Of a DNA stretch of 64,000 bases, positions 1 to 14,447 are shown piece after piece (within the stretch, counting starts at the first letter, position 1; the number at the start of each line of letters is the position of its first letter). Source of the DNA: Daphnia carinata (taxonomy: Eukaryota; Arthropoda; Branchiopoda; Diplostraca; Daphniidae); contig NC_081338.1 in assembly GCF_022539665.2 (NCBI RefSeq), positions 7,366,446 to 7,430,445 of the forward strand, in the 5' to 3' direction. The notes beneath the pieces are model-generated. The model was not told the DNA's origin and did no database searches. It was given only the letters and a program-made list of their open reading frames with translations. A program made the position numbers and the translations under genes.

Positions 1-106
1 TTTTTCCGTACGAAACCGGAATTTGAAAAGAGAGATGAGCGGGCACACCACACACACCCTCTGATTATTATGATTACACAAGGTGGGCGGATGGGCTGAT
101 ACATAT

Positions 107-143
<37 letters not shown>

Positions 144-3100
144 TCGAAAAAAGAAAAAGAAAAAGAGAACAACGTCACGACGCGGAACGAGGTTCTCCAC
201 AGAATTCGTAGCCAAAAAAAAAAAAAACGGAAATAACAAATAAAAAAGCAAAAACAAAGTTGCATCATATAATGAATGACGTGCGCAATCGAAACGAGCC
301 CTGCATTTTACAACAACAACAACAACAACAAAAAAGTCCAATTTGAGACCAATAAAAGAATAGAAGGACGGCCTTTCTTTTTTTTTTTTTTTTTTTTTGT
401 GATTGATTGACTTTCGCAGCCGGATGAGATCATCGCTAATTATTTTTTTTTTCTATCTTTAAACAAAAAAAAAATAATAATAATAATAATAGTAATAATA
501 AAAATCGATCCGTGTGGCAACGTATTAGCGCGTACCGGTTGACGTGTTCTACCAGCGTGCAACACGAACGCGGTTTTTTTTTTTTTTTTTTTTGCTTTTG
601 GGGTTTTTCAAGGTTTCGTGCGCCCTTGAAAAAATTTCGGAAAGAAAACATCAGGGACATTTTTTGGCTGGTAAAAAAAAAAAAAAAAATCATTTATTAT
701 TTGTCGATTTAAACCCGAATGACACATTTTGAAATTATCCAAAACAAAACTGAACACTTTGGAGAAAAAAAAAAAAAGAAAAAATTGGCCAACAGTTTGT
801 CCACACTAAATTATGTTGATTAGTTTTCAGTATTTCTTTCTATTTCCCTTTATTTTTTTATTTATTTTTTTTTTTTTTACCGATTGCTTGATTAATGCGG
901 CCGCCCGGCTCGACATTGAAGTTTTCCCCCCTCTCTTCTTCTTCTTCTTCTTCTTCCTTCTTTTTTTTTTTTCCCCTTCCTTTCTTATATATATATTGAC
1001 TTTGAAATTCCTCAACAACCTTTAAGAATAGTGTACAACAAAAGCCGGTGTTCTTCTCTCTTGCCCGCTTTTATTTCTTTTGCGTCTGTTCGCCTCAAAA
1101 GCCGCGACGAATGATAGCAGATGGACCCATCCGTCAAGGGCTCTCTCTCTCTCTTTTTTTTTTTTTTTCTTCCAACCGCTCCGCTCGTCAAGTCGTTGTC
1201 AAGGCGAAATCAGCCACACAATCTCCTCTTCTTTTTCTTCTTTTTTTTTTTTTTTAGAAGGTTAGAAAAAATAAAATAAAATAAAATAAAGCTGGACATT
1301 TGCATGAGTCGTTTATTGTGTGTAATGGGGGAGTGTGTAGTCATTGTACTTTGCATACTTTGCGATGTGAAGAGGAGAGAGAGGTGGGCTACTACAATTA
1401 TTACAGCCGCTCTCTTTTGTAACAATCAAAATAGAAGGGGGGAAAAAAAAATTAAAAATAAAAAGAAGGGATAAATATTAGTTTCCGTTTTTTTTCTTAA
1501 ATTTCCAACTGGCTTCGCTCCTGTCTGGCAGCCGGCCGTTAACGAACGTCGCGTGTGTTTGAACAAGTTTTTCTTTTTCACCCCGCGTGCGTCTAATTTT
1601 ACATGTTTCTTTTTCTTTTCTTTTTTTTTTTTTTTTTTTAAACGCCCCTTCCGTCTGCGGGATGAATGGACTCGCCCCCCTTTCATTTTTCCTTTTTTTT
1701 TGGTTTTTTTTTTTTTTGGTTTCTGTTTTTGTTTTTTGTGTCCTCCCTCCCATTCGGCAATGGAACATTCTCCAAGTTTCAATTAGCGATTGGGTTACCC
1801 ATAACTCACCGACCGTACATAGTTCCAATGCCCCCAAAAGGAATACGTTCTTCTTTTGTTTTTTTTTTTGTTTTTTTTTTTTGTTTGAAATTCGAAATTT
1901 CCAATATCGATCGGTCACGTTTTTTAGTGGTTTGAGATCAGAAAACCGCCGTGCCGGCCACTCTACACGATCATTCCCGTTCTTTTGCTATAGCTCCGGG
2001 ACTGGGGCGGGATGGGCAATCTATATCGCCTGTTCTTCTACCCCTCCAGACACGGTAACAATTTTTTTTTTTTTTTTTTCAAACGTACACACGAGGAAAC
2101 TTGGTCAACAACAAAAAAAAAAAAACGAACTCACACGCGGCAGATGGTCTCCTTCGATAGCCTACGTGACTGGCCCCGCTACTCACGAGAAACCCCTTTT
2201 TTTTTTTTAATTTTATTTCGTGCGGTTTAAATTTGAAAGAAAAAAAAAATTGTAATTATTGAAAAAAAAGAAAGAGAGATAAGAAAGAATAATATAAAAT
2301 ATCGACGTTTTTTTGACATCAGCTGTGAATATTTCATTAAATTTCTAAATTTAGAATTCCTCCAATTTTTGAATTCTTTTATTCCCCCCCCCCCCCCTTC
2401 TCCCCATTCAGAATTGATTGGAGATAACGTCTGACAGCGAGAGTACTTATAACAATCCCTGGCACCGCTAATGTAATACAATGTTTTTTTGTTTTTTTTT
2501 TCTCTTTTTCGTGAGATAAAAAAAAGGGGGGGGGGGGGGTCGCATTCAAATGTCTCTTTTCCCGCTCTTTTTTTTTTTTTTACAAGATATCCCGTTCGTT
2601 TCGTGACCGGGAGGCGGTCCGGTTAAGAGCGGGGGGGAATGCTCACCTCTACACATACACGTTTAAGACGAGGACTCGTAGGTATCAATTGCATAATAAG
2701 AGTACTGAAAGTTCGACGTGCACAGCAGCGTGAGCAAGAGGGAGGGGGGGACGTAAAGCGCGCGCGGTCTGTTGATAACTTGATCACGGCTCAATCGTTA
2801 CCTTTCGATGCGGGCCAGTGGCTTTCCTTTTTTTTATATTATTATTATTATTATTTTTTTTTTTTTTTATTTTTTTTAAATTCCATTTTAATTGGCAACG
2901 CAGCATTTTCTTTATAGCCGATAGAAAACTGAACATTCCCTTCGCATTTGTAAAAGAGAGAGACACACTTCTTTTTAAAAGAGAAAAAAAAAAAGAAAAA
3001 TGAAAAGGAGAAGATGTCGATCGTCTTTTGGGCCGTCTGAAAGATTGTCGAAAATGCGAAACTGAGTAGGTAAAGAAAAAGAAAAGAACAAAAAGGCCAG

Positions 3101-6100
3101 AAGAAAACCAAAAACAAAAAAAAAAAGAGAAAAGGGACAAACGAAATGAAAAATTGGTCAGAAATTCAACAGATGGAATCCAGCGGAATTTAAATGGAAT
3201 TAAAGACATCTTTTGCTGCCAGTCAGTCAGTCAAGTCTTAGCTCGTTGTCTATTCTCTCGCTCTCCCTCTCTCTGGTGGCCACTGTGCCGCCGTTTATAT
3301 TGCATTCAACTCACGCGTGAATCTAAAAGAGATCCCGACGGCTTGGCTGCTGCCAAAGCCCCGAAAAGACAGACAGACAGAGAAGAGGACAGATATAATC
3401 CTTTCACGAACCAACAAGAAGAAAAAAAAAACAAAACAAAACAAAAATCTTATACAACACACACACGAGAAGAGCTTCTTCTTCTTCTTCTTTAACTTCT
3501 CGTAGGGTTGTGTTCTCTATTTGTCTTCTCTCTTTTTTTTTTTATGCCCCCCCCCCTCTCTCTCTCTCTCCCTCTCTCTCTACATACGCATTTATTTTGT
3601 CTTCAACGAGACCGTACCCAAGTGGTCAAGGAATTCGCCCTTTTCAACAAACACGCGAATGTTTTTCGCAGTTAATTTACCTATTTTTTTTTATTTTATT
3701 TTTTTTTTTTTTTTTTGAAGAGAAAGAAAAACAAGATTGGTCGCATTTTGATAGTTTGGCCTTTCCATCGGATGGCTATCGCCCTAATCCAAGGTGACAG
3801 TTTGTGCCGCGCACGCAAAAACCGGCCGACGGTGAATAAGTTGGTCACCTGGTCACATTTTGAAAACAAAACAAAACAAAAAAAAATTCTTTCGCAAAAA
3901 AACAAAAGACAAACATATCTCTTATTTTTTTTGCGCGAAAAAAAGAAAACGTGATTTGAAAATAGTCGGGGAGAAACTGAGTTAAACGCCTCAATCATCT
4001 GTCTAAAAATGAAGGGTTCAAAAGATGCTGCGGTGCGGGTGGGCCGCGTGAGTGGGGCGCCCCAAAAAGAATTTTTTTTTTTTTTTTTTTTTTTCAATTG
4101 AAAAAAAAAAAAGAAAGAAACAAATAAGAAAAGCAAACGGGCGACTCTCTATACACACACACACACACACATATATATAAGCGCTTATTTCTTTTTTTTT
4201 TTTTTTTTTTTTGAAACATGATCAATGATGAGGATGATAAAAGACTTTTACAACCCGAAGAAGAAAAGCGGCCACCTGTGCGCACCTGGTTTTATATGTT
4301 TTATCCATTTTTCTTTATTCGTGTGTGTGTGTGTGTGTGTGTGTGTCGTAGGTATGTGGATGGCTAGCGGGTTCTTCTCCTTGACCAGACTCTCTATAAC
4401 CTAAACTGTTTTAGGAGAGAAGGCGAGTTTTTTTTTTTTTCCATCCATCAAGGGATCGTAATCGAATCATTATCATCGGTAAAACGGTTTCTTCTAAAAA
4501 AAAAAAATAAAAAAAAAAAATAAGTTGTGCCGAATTTCGGGAGGGAGGGGGGGGGGGCTTTTATAGACCCGTATAATTTTTAGTTTTTTAATTCGAAAAA
4601 TAAATGGTCGGCGTATTTTTTTTTTTTTTTTTTCTGTGTGTGTGCTGAGATTCTCCCGATTTTTTCTTAATTCTTTCAAGTGCGGGACCCTGTGCCGCCG
4701 CCGTCGTGACCAAATTTGAAAATAAAACAAAAAGGGAGGCAAAGGGAGGCAAAGGGAGAAGGGGAGGGGGGGGGGGGGCTCCGGCGCATTCTTTTTTGAA
4801 AAGCTTTCTTTTTAAGAGATGTCCATTTCAACAGTGTCTAACTTCTTCCTTCTTCTTCCCGTTCGGTATATGCAAATGTTTTCGACATCAATGCCCCAGA
4901 GCCAATAAACAAAATGGGGGGGGGAGATGGAAACGAAGCGAATAAACACACACACACACACACACATTTGTCGAAAATCTAAATGGATAACAAATGAAAC
5001 AACAAACGAGGCTAGAAACATTAGCCAAAAAAATTTTGATTTTTTTTATAAAATGGCGTTCGGGAGTGAAATGAAATTAATTTTCAGTGCTTTTGAAGAA
5101 AAGCAAAGTGCTTGCAAAAACATAAAGCAAGTGCTTTATGAAGAACAAATGAGAAATGTTAATCGATTTAAAAAGCCTGTATGTCATTTGATTTTTTTTC
5201 TTTTTTCGGGGGGGTGGCCAAGGAGGAGGTCTAGAACGGAATTTCCTCCTGGAACATCTTTTTTTTTTTTTTTTTTCTTTTGGCTTCTAGCCCATCAGAA
5301 TAGGCCACTGAAAATTCTTTTGCCCTTGTGCAAGACCCATTTTATATTTTTTTTTCTGAAGTGTATATTTAGAGCATTTTATTTTTTGAAAAAATCCAGT
5401 ATGGCACCTCGACATAACCGTGTCATTCCATGATATGTGCACATATTTCTCCCAAAAAAAAAACTAAAAAAAAAAACCATAGCTGAAGAATTTCAAAAAA
5501 AACTAAAACTACAGGCTGACGTTCTTTTCTTAATGAAAATTCCTTGATGTAAAATAGGTCATCGATTGCAACGAGATATTTGAATACGATAGGCATTCGA
5601 AATTCGTGTTGTTTTTTTTTTTAAACTTAAAACCTTCCCCCCCCCCTTCATATTTTTTTTTTTTTTTTTAAGGAGAACAGCCAAAAAAAAAAAAATAATA
5701 ATAAGTTCGTGCGGTTTTTTTTTTCCAGCCCCCGGGAGCGTTTTTTTTTTTTTTTGCGGGGAGAACCGACTGGGCGTGTGTGTGTGTTATCGTCGTTATG
5801 TCTGCTCCTTTTTTTTATTTCAGGGAAATGAGGGTGGGGTGGGAAGACGTGAGAAGTTTTATTCTTTTCTCTCCTTTCCTCCCTCTCCTTCCCAAGCAAA
5901 AAAAAAAAAAAAAGGAAAAGAAAGACGCAGCCAGACTGCTTGGCTGCTCCGAGTGGCCTTGGGCGATCTTCGTGTACACACACACACACACTTCTTTTAG
6001 GGTGCGTGAGTGTGTGTGTGTCCGCGTTCGGCCGCCCGGTTTCTCCCACCCATTTGCCCACCTCTTGTATGTGTGTGTGTGTGTGTGTGTAATACACACG

Positions 6101-8192
6101 CGACGACTGATGGTCAAACTATGAAGTATAAACGATAGTCTGGTCAGCCTGGTATATATATAGTACACACACACAGACGCACACACGCACGCCAAAAGAT
6201 AGAGAGTTTGCTGATGCGTAGCTACTTTCGACCTTCTTCTCCCGCGGCTGCGTCTCTTTTTTTTTTTTTTGTTTTTTTTTTTTTTAAATATATTTTAACA
6301 AGTTGAAAATGGCTAACGCCTTTTGCTCTGTGTGTGTGTCTTCCTTTTCTTTTTCCCGCGGTCATTTTCACGAACGAAACCCCGTCCCAATGTTGCACGG
6401 CAACGATTATTGAAAGCGAGCGGTTTTTTTTTTTTTCCCCCGACTTTTCCTGCGATGTGGCACGGCCACTAACATGGCCTCCAACCATTTTATATTTTTT
6501 ATATTTCCACTGTATCGTGAAAAAAAGAAAAAAGAAAAAAAAAACTGGCCACAAAACTTGTGCACACACGCACACACAGGTACGTTGCGTGTGTGTGTCG
6601 TTTTTTTTTTAAAGAATATTCGATTTTCGTTAGAACGAACTCATTATCTGAAAAGTTCCAGTGAGACACACACACACGCAGCCAGAGGGGTGGGGTCCGG
6701 AAGTGGGAGAGCTCGCACAGCCAGACAGTCCAAAATAAAACTTCAACAAATTTAATGCGAATGAAAACATTTTATTTATTTATTTATTTTTTTTTTCATT
6801 TGCCTTGTATTATATATTGAAAATTCGTCTAAATTTGATTTGAGTTACATCATTTGATATGCAAATGTGCTTTGGCTTTGATTTCCAAGAATCGTCGATG
6901 AATGACATTAGGTGACGAGGACGAAAAAAAAAAAAACTGAATAAGAAAAAAACAAAAAAAAAAACAAAAATAAATAAAAAATGGTTTTCAATCGCATTTT
7001 TGTGGTTTGCCTTCCCTTGGAAGAGAGACGGGCAAACAACTGGGCCAGAGAGCCTGCAGCAATATCGACCACGAAACTCTGGCCGAAAGCAAAAAGAAAA
7101 AAAAAAAAAGAAATAGATAATAATAATAGTAATATAGAGTCGTCACAACATCAAGTCATCCATCGTTCATTTTAAAAAAATTTTTGGGACGGTTTTTTAA
7201 ACGGAGAAAATAGAAATATTTAAATTGGGACTTTCTGTTTGATTAGAAAGCAATTCAGAAAAAAAAAAAAAAAAAGAGTAGGGACACTACGTGGATGGGA
7301 AATCATACGTCGTGCTCGATTATCTAATTGAAAATAAAGGAGGTAGGAAAAAAAAAAATGTTTTGGATATTTTTAGCTCTAGAAAACGGGTCCAATCAGC
7401 GTTAACGGAACGTTTCCTTCTATTTAAAAATAAAAATGAACGTTGATTTAAAAAAAAAACAAAAAAAACATTTGATAGAAATTGAATTTAAAATGAAATA
7501 TATCAATTGGGGCGGCTAAATGAAAGCCATCGAAAGAGGAGTTCAATTATCATCGCCGTGCATTCATTGACATTCGCCTAATCTAGAAGTTACACAACCC
7601 TTCGGGGAGGGGAGGGGGTAGAGTCCCATTTTATCTCGCAAATGAAGTGGATTCTTTTGATTATAATGCAGACTATTAAAAAAACAAACAAAAAAAAACA
7701 GACGTCTGCCGCATTCTTCCGTCCCTTGCATAACGAGGAGACGAATACAAATGAATGACTTTGTTTCGATTTTCACTAAACAAATGCACATTTGAATGAT
7801 GCAACACGATGAACCGAAAAACTGAATATGCCCTAATGGCTTCGACTACCGGATTTCTGTTGAATTCGAAGAAAAATTCTGGTCAGGGACATTATATTTT
7901 TGTTTTTTCCTTTCCATATTTTTCGTGACGCAGATAAATCCAAAATATCAAATTAAAATAAATAAATAAATAATAAAAAAAAAAAAAGGCCGCCATTTCT
8001 TTTTATCTGATGATGTCAATTTCACTTTCCGTGCGCTGTCGGGACGCATGACGACATTTTAGTCCTTTTTTTTTTTTTTTTTTTTTCAACGACATCAAAA
8101 AAAAAAAAACGAAGACGCATTTTTAATTTAACGCATTTTATCCTACTATAGGTGAACGAGAGGTAGTTTCGATCACGTCATCATATATTTTT

Positions 8193-8225
<33 letters not shown>

Positions 8226-8640
8226 TTGACACAGCTTCAAAAACCCGAAAGGAAATATAAACCTGTCCACCGCTTTCTTGCCAACTTTGTTTTTTTTCTT
8301 TTTTTTTTTTTTTTTTTTCTTTCTTGTTTAACATAGACTCTGTCCTTCTCTTTTTCGTTTTGAGATATTTCGATCGTTTCCCGATAGAATGTTTTTGTCG
8401 AAAAAAAAAACAACAAAAAAACAACAAACAAACAAGAAAACGTTCCAGGAATTTTGTTTTACCACATATAATCCTGTCAAAAACGTTCCATCTAGTACAC
8501 ATAATCATTCCTGGAATTGTATGCACTTGTTTTGCTAGGAATATGATGAAAAACAGCAAAAAAACAATTGAATTTTAAAACGTTTTTTTTTTTTTTTTTT
8601 TTTGTTTTGTTTTCTTTTTTCTTTTTAATTTCTAATACAG
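1..8640. repeat. Homopolymer- and microsatellite-saturated DNA
   Basis: No coding exon could be supported here. The stretch is full of A or T runs of 10-25 bases on both strands. Dinucleotide repeats include CA/TG tracts near 112-140, 4152-4172, 4321-4346, 4946-4966 and 6068-6090. There is a CTT repeat near 8197-8225 and CAA, ATT and C/G runs elsewhere. Long reading frames here are poly-Phe/poly-Lys artefacts of these runs. It is probably upstream intron or 5' flanking DNA of the Ig/EGF ligand gene whose first visible exon starts at 8641, but that is inference. Confidence 0.8.
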
Positions 8641-8853
8641 CACGGTCTCCAGTAGCGTATGGACTGGAAGAATCGGTGACGGTCAAGAAGCAGCAGAGAC
8701 TCATTCTACGATGCCGGACGAGGGGTAATCCAGTCCCGGGCGTCACCTGGTTCAAAGACGGAAAACCGTTGAACTCCAGCAATAAGCGCGTCCGCATCAA
8801 AACCAAAAGGTAAATTCATTCTTTTAATCCCCCATCACAAAAGGCTTCCCTCC

Positions 8854-8892
<39 letters not shown>

Positions 8893-9681
8893 GTGCATAT
8901 CTTAATTATATATGCAAATGTAATTTGAAAAATTATGCAAATTTTGAATTTAAAAAATAATAATAATAATAAAAAAACAAAACAAAAAAAAAGACGTCGA
9001 TCGACGCTGAGGATTCGTTGCGTCAAGGAAGAAGACGCCGGACTGTACGAGTGTCGTCCGAATAACGTGATTGGCTCCGGTACGGCTTCACGATCCAAAG
9101 TCACAGTCGTCAAAGTCACTGCCGGCCCGTCGTCTGACTTGTCATCGAAACTGACGGCCACTAACCTGAGGCCAGTCAACGGTAACACATTTTCTCTCTT
9201 ACATTTTTTTTTTTTTTTTGCCCTTCGAATTCATCAACATTTTCTCGCTACCACTATACACACACACACACACACACATACACGTAGCAAACGCATTTCT
9301 TTTGTTTTCCACGTCGCCCTTGGCGTCTCCAATGGAACGACTAATATCCTAAATCTCTCGGTCTGCCTACATTAATGTAATACATAAAAAAAAAGAATGA
9401 GGAACAACGCTAAGCTCTGGCTCTGTCCATCATTCGTGAATGCGTGTGTGGGGATCTTTTTATGTATTTGAAATGCCAGTCGCGAGAACCTGGGACCCAT
9501 ATTGACAAGTACGCGGACTCTTTCCTTTCGTCTCTTTTAAAGAATCAAAAAAAAAAAAAAAAAAGGAAAAGAAAAACTTTCAAAACAAAAAAAAATAAAA
9601 ATAAAAAGCTTGGGCCCCGAATAACTGAACGCAGTCAGCTGCTGATCATCTGCTGCAACTTCCATCAGCTAGAAAGGGCCG

Positions 9682-9712
<31 letters not shown>

Positions 9713-10268
9713 GCACGCGACAAATTGTAGATGGATTGATGCTGACCGAAAGAGGAAGAGAGAGAGTAATGGCGTCGGCCGGACCCGATTAATGGGCCCA
9801 CGTCAAACTCTCCCTTGCTCTTTCGTTGTGTATGTGTGTGTGTGTGTGTCTGTGTGTGTGTGTGTGTATGTGTGTGTGTGCGTGCAACAGTGGGACCCCC
9901 CCCCCCCCCTCCCCAAAAAACACAAAAAAAAAAAGGAGCCCCTTCACGGACAAGATTCCTCTCTCTCACTCTGATTATTCGAGTGTTGACATTCAAAGGC
10001 GGTCCGTCGTTCGTTTGACCCACTGAATCCTTATTCAGACTCCTTTTTTTTTGTTTTTGAAATTCTCTTTCTCGTCGCTTCTTGTGTGTGTACACCGGCG
10101 CCGACACACGTCCCTCGGGCGATTGTCATCATCACCAATCGTTTTTTTTTTGTTTTTTTTTTTTTTTTTTTTTAAAGAGAAGAGAACACACACACGAAAA
10201 AAAAAAAAAATCAAATAGAAATTGAAACTTTTTGGATGGGATTTTGTTTTTGTTTTTTTTTTATTTAG

Positions 10269-10301
<33 letters not shown>

Positions 10302-11438
10302 GCAGCAGCAGCAGGTGATCTATAAACTTCTCGAGGCGCCCACTGCCCACCACCCAAACTTGGGTGGTCGCCTAATATGTCAACTAGGAAACCGATGGGA
10401 GAGAGAAACAGGTTGTTCCAGCACGAAAAAAAAAAAAAAAAAAAAAAGAAGAAGGAGTCTGCATCGGGAATCTATAAAAGATGGGCCAACGTCTTTGCCC
10501 ATCTTTGTGTGAACGCAAAAAAAAAAAAACTTTAAGTGAAAATGGGATCCATGTTGGCCCCCTTTTTTTTTTCTGTGTGTCGCTGTGTGTGTGGGGACCG
10601 AAGGGAGAGGGGGGGGGGGTGTACCTGAAAAAAAAAAAAACGCAATTTCAAATCGCATTTGTTTAATAAAAAAATTAAATTTGTTTTTTTTTTGAATGGA
10701 AATGAAAATAATTTTTTCGTTTGTTTGGATAGGATCGTCGTCGTCGTCCCTTTGGCCGCTGATCGCCTTGCCCTGCCCGATCGACTCGTTTTGCCTCAAC
10801 GGCGGCACATGCAAATATTACGAAGCTGTCGGCGAACTCGTCTGCCAGTACGTAACATTTCTTTTATTTTATTTTATTTTTTTTTTTTTTTTGCATTTGA
10901 CCTTATTCAAGAAAGAAAAAAAAGAAAAAAATCATGAAATTCCTCAAATTCATTTTTTTTTTTTTTTTGTTTGTTTTTGTTTTTTCGCCTTGGCCTCCAA
11001 TGTTTTGGACAACCAAAAAATCGATGGCATTTTTTACTTTTGGTTTGAACGTCTCTTCTTTTTCTTTTTTTTTTCTTTTGTCTGTGTGTCTTTTTTTTTT
11101 TTTTTTTTTTTTTCAAACTACAGGTGCGCCGAGGGCTACAAGGGCCAGCGCTGCGAAAACAAGGACATTTACAATTTAGGAAGTAAGTCGTCCGTCTGGG
11201 CCTTTTAAAAAAAAACCAAAAAAAAAAAAAAAAAAAAAAAAACATTCAACCCAGTCGTCCATGTTCGCTATTTATCTACCCATTTTTTTTTTTTTTTTTG
11301 GTCTATTTTTCTCTCTTATAAGAACGGGGCGTGTCAATTTGTTTTTATTACCTAAAAGAAAAAAAAAAAAAAAGAAAAACGGTACCAGTGTCGCACATGC
11401 AGACATTCATTTTGTGCCATAAAGAAAAACAAAGAAAA

Positions 11439-11474
<36 letters not shown>

Positions 11475-13358
11475 CTCACTCCCGTATATAAACTAGACTA
11501 CGTTACAGACATTGGGCCCGTTGTGTTGTCTGGCCATCAGACTTATATAGAGAGGGCGAAATGACGTCACCTTTTTTAAAGGGCTGCTGCTCGCGCGTGT
11601 GTGTCTGTGGGTCGGAGAATCGCGAAACGGGAGGTGTGCGGGGAGGGTGGTGGTAAACATTTCGACTTGTGGTCAATTTCATTTTTTAAGCTGTATCGTT
11701 TCAAAATTGATTCAACTTGCGACATATTTTATTTTATTTTTTTTTTTTTCGTTTTTATAATTTTTTTTTTTTTTTTTTTCGTATTCAAATTTTTTTTTGT
11801 CTGATTGTAGAATTTTTTGAATGAGGCTGCACTCTCCCCTCCCCCCTTTCATATAAAAGAGAAAAAAACAAAACAAAATGCACGCTTTGAATTTGATTTC
11901 ACGCTATTACTACACGGGATTATTGATTCACATAATTTTTTGGCTTTTTTTCAAAATTACCTGCATTTACCATCCCAATTTATCTATAGATATATATATA
12001 TATTTTATTACAAAAACAAAATATATGTAACTTTTTAAATGGCAAAGAGTTTCAAAAAAAAAAAAGAAATTGAATCTAATGTCATCCAATCTTGATCCAG
12101 CCGATACGTTGGGTGGTGTCGAAGCCGATATGCGGACGCTCGCCTTGTACTTGGGCAAGTGAAACTGCGTTCACACACACAAAAAAATGCAATTAACAAA
12201 CAAAACAATCCATCGACGACTGAGAACATAAAAAATACGCAAATGATTGCCAAACGAAAAAAAAAAAAAAAAAAAAAAAAAAGGAAAAAAAAAAAAAGAA
12301 AAAAGAAAGAGACGTGCGAAAAAAAAAAAACAAATAAAAAAAATAGAATCATCGGTCATCAAAATCATCACCAGTTTTTAGGTAATATACAAAGACGGGC
12401 GCTGCGTGTTTGACACCCGCTTTTAATTTATTCATTTTTTTTTTCTGTTTTGGAGTCGGGGATTTTTTAATTTATTATTATTATTTTTTTTTTTTGCATT
12501 ATTTGTTTTTATTTTAATTGTTGCATTGCTTGGTTTTCTTTATTTTTTTTTCTAACCCCTAACCGCTTGCTATTTTCTAATTTATTTATTTATTTTTTTT
12601 TAAACAGCTTTTGTTTTTATTTTTCCATTTCTTTCTCTTCTTTTTTTTTTTTTTCTCTTTGTACATATTCTTTAAAACTGGCTGATTGATGCACACGGCC
12701 AAGGTCCAAAAAGCCCAAGTCGCGTCTCTCTTCTTTTCTTTTTCCTTTTTTTTTTTTCCCCCCTTTTTATCGAACATTCTGATTAATAGTCTGGCGGCGT
12801 TTCCAAGTGCATTCGTCTCCCGAAAACCTAACCCCCCCCCCCCCCCCCCCAAAGAAAAAAAAAAAAAAAAAAACTTTCGCCATTCTCTCTTTCGAAATAT
12901 TATATCCGATTTAAAAAAAAAAAATTCACCATTTTTCATTCTACCCCTATGGTTACGTTACACGCTAAAAAAAAAAAAAAAGCCAATCACGGCGCATTAA
13001 TAATTACTGGCGTGAATGAACTCGACCCTAAGAGAGAAAACCAAAGATTTATTGCCTTCAAATGACAATCATTTCTTTTTCGGGAGTTCTTGTTTGTCAC
13101 ACACACACACAAATAGAGGAGAGGGGGGGGGTTGATTGGTGTGTTCTTAAGTTACGTCGCGTAGATGATGGCGTGATTATACAAGTTGTTTTAGACAAAA
13201 CAAAAATTAAGGTAAAAAAAAAAAATAAAATAAAATAAAAACTTGTTTGTTCCGATCAGTGTTGACTCACCTTTCTGGCCGGGAATGACAGCAAAATGAC
13301 AAGGACAGTGAAAAAAGTGTGACCTTTCCCTTTTTAAATATTGTATTTTATTTTATTT

Positions 13359-13392
<34 letters not shown>

Positions 13393-14411
13393 TGTGCGTG
13401 CTATGGATGGTACTCATCAACGCATAACTAGTTTACCTTTTGTACTACTTACGGATGGACGAACATCAAACGCTCCTAATGTTCACGTTCTTTTTCGTGA
13501 GGGACATTGTGTTTTTGATTTTTGGTTGAAAAATCCAACTTGGAGGAATGCGTCTTTTCAACAGTTAGATGCTTGTAAGAAACGAAAGAAAACAAAAATT
13601 CTTTGATGTTGTGAACAGGATTCTAGCCAATCTGTTTAAACGATGCAAACGAATAAAGATAGGAAACAAAACGGATGGGGAGAGGGAAAAAAAACAAAAC
13701 AAACTTGGTCGTCTACGTTCAACGTTTTCGAATTGATTCGTGCAATTCTTTTGAAAGCAAAATCGTGTCGTATATTGTTTTTTTTTTTTTTTTCTGATCT
13801 AGAAAATAATAGTTATACCTTGACCCGACTGCTTAAAGCTCCCCCTCCTTTTTTTTTTGAACGCATTTAAAATTCCCGATGTAATTTCTTGTTAACTTTG
13901 AATCCTTTTTTCTCTCTCTCTCTCTCGCTCTGCTTGACATTTCACAGTTGCGCAAGACGACGGTTGTCATCACTCCTCCCAAATCAAAAAAAAAACCGAA
14001 CGACATTCCCACATTTCTCACTCCCAGTCTCACCTTTTTAATCCACACACTTGGACATAAAAAAAACAAAAAAAAACACAAAACAAAACAAACAAACACG
14101 AAAAAAAACAAAACAAAAAAAAAATGAAAAAAACAAGAAGTGTACCCGTCCTCATTCAAATGTCTTCCTATCGAGATAACTTGCGTATAATATATACATG
14201 TAGGCTTTTAGTTTTTTTGTGAAATGTCCAAGTTTTGTGTCTCCGTTTGACATCTACCGTGCAACAGACATTAAATTATGCTCCACAAAATCGGGCAAAA
14301 GAACCAAAAAAACCTGATCGGCTTCTTTTGACTTGTTGAACTTTCTACGAGCATCTCTCCCCAATCAAGAGAAACAAATCTTTTGTTTTTCGAATTTTCG
14401 GTGGGAATTTC

Positions 14412-14447
<36 letters not shown>

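Noticed and set aside
436-7200. Many reading frames of 60-200 codons in the first 7 kb
   Set aside because: They consist of Phe/Lys or Cys/Val-Thr/His runs encoded by homopolymers and CA/TG repeats, with no domain and no splice pattern.
13319-13606. 95-codon frame near 13.4 kb with a mixed, less repetitive sequence
   Set aside because: No splice border in phase with the EGF ligand and no recognisable protein; probably intron sequence.
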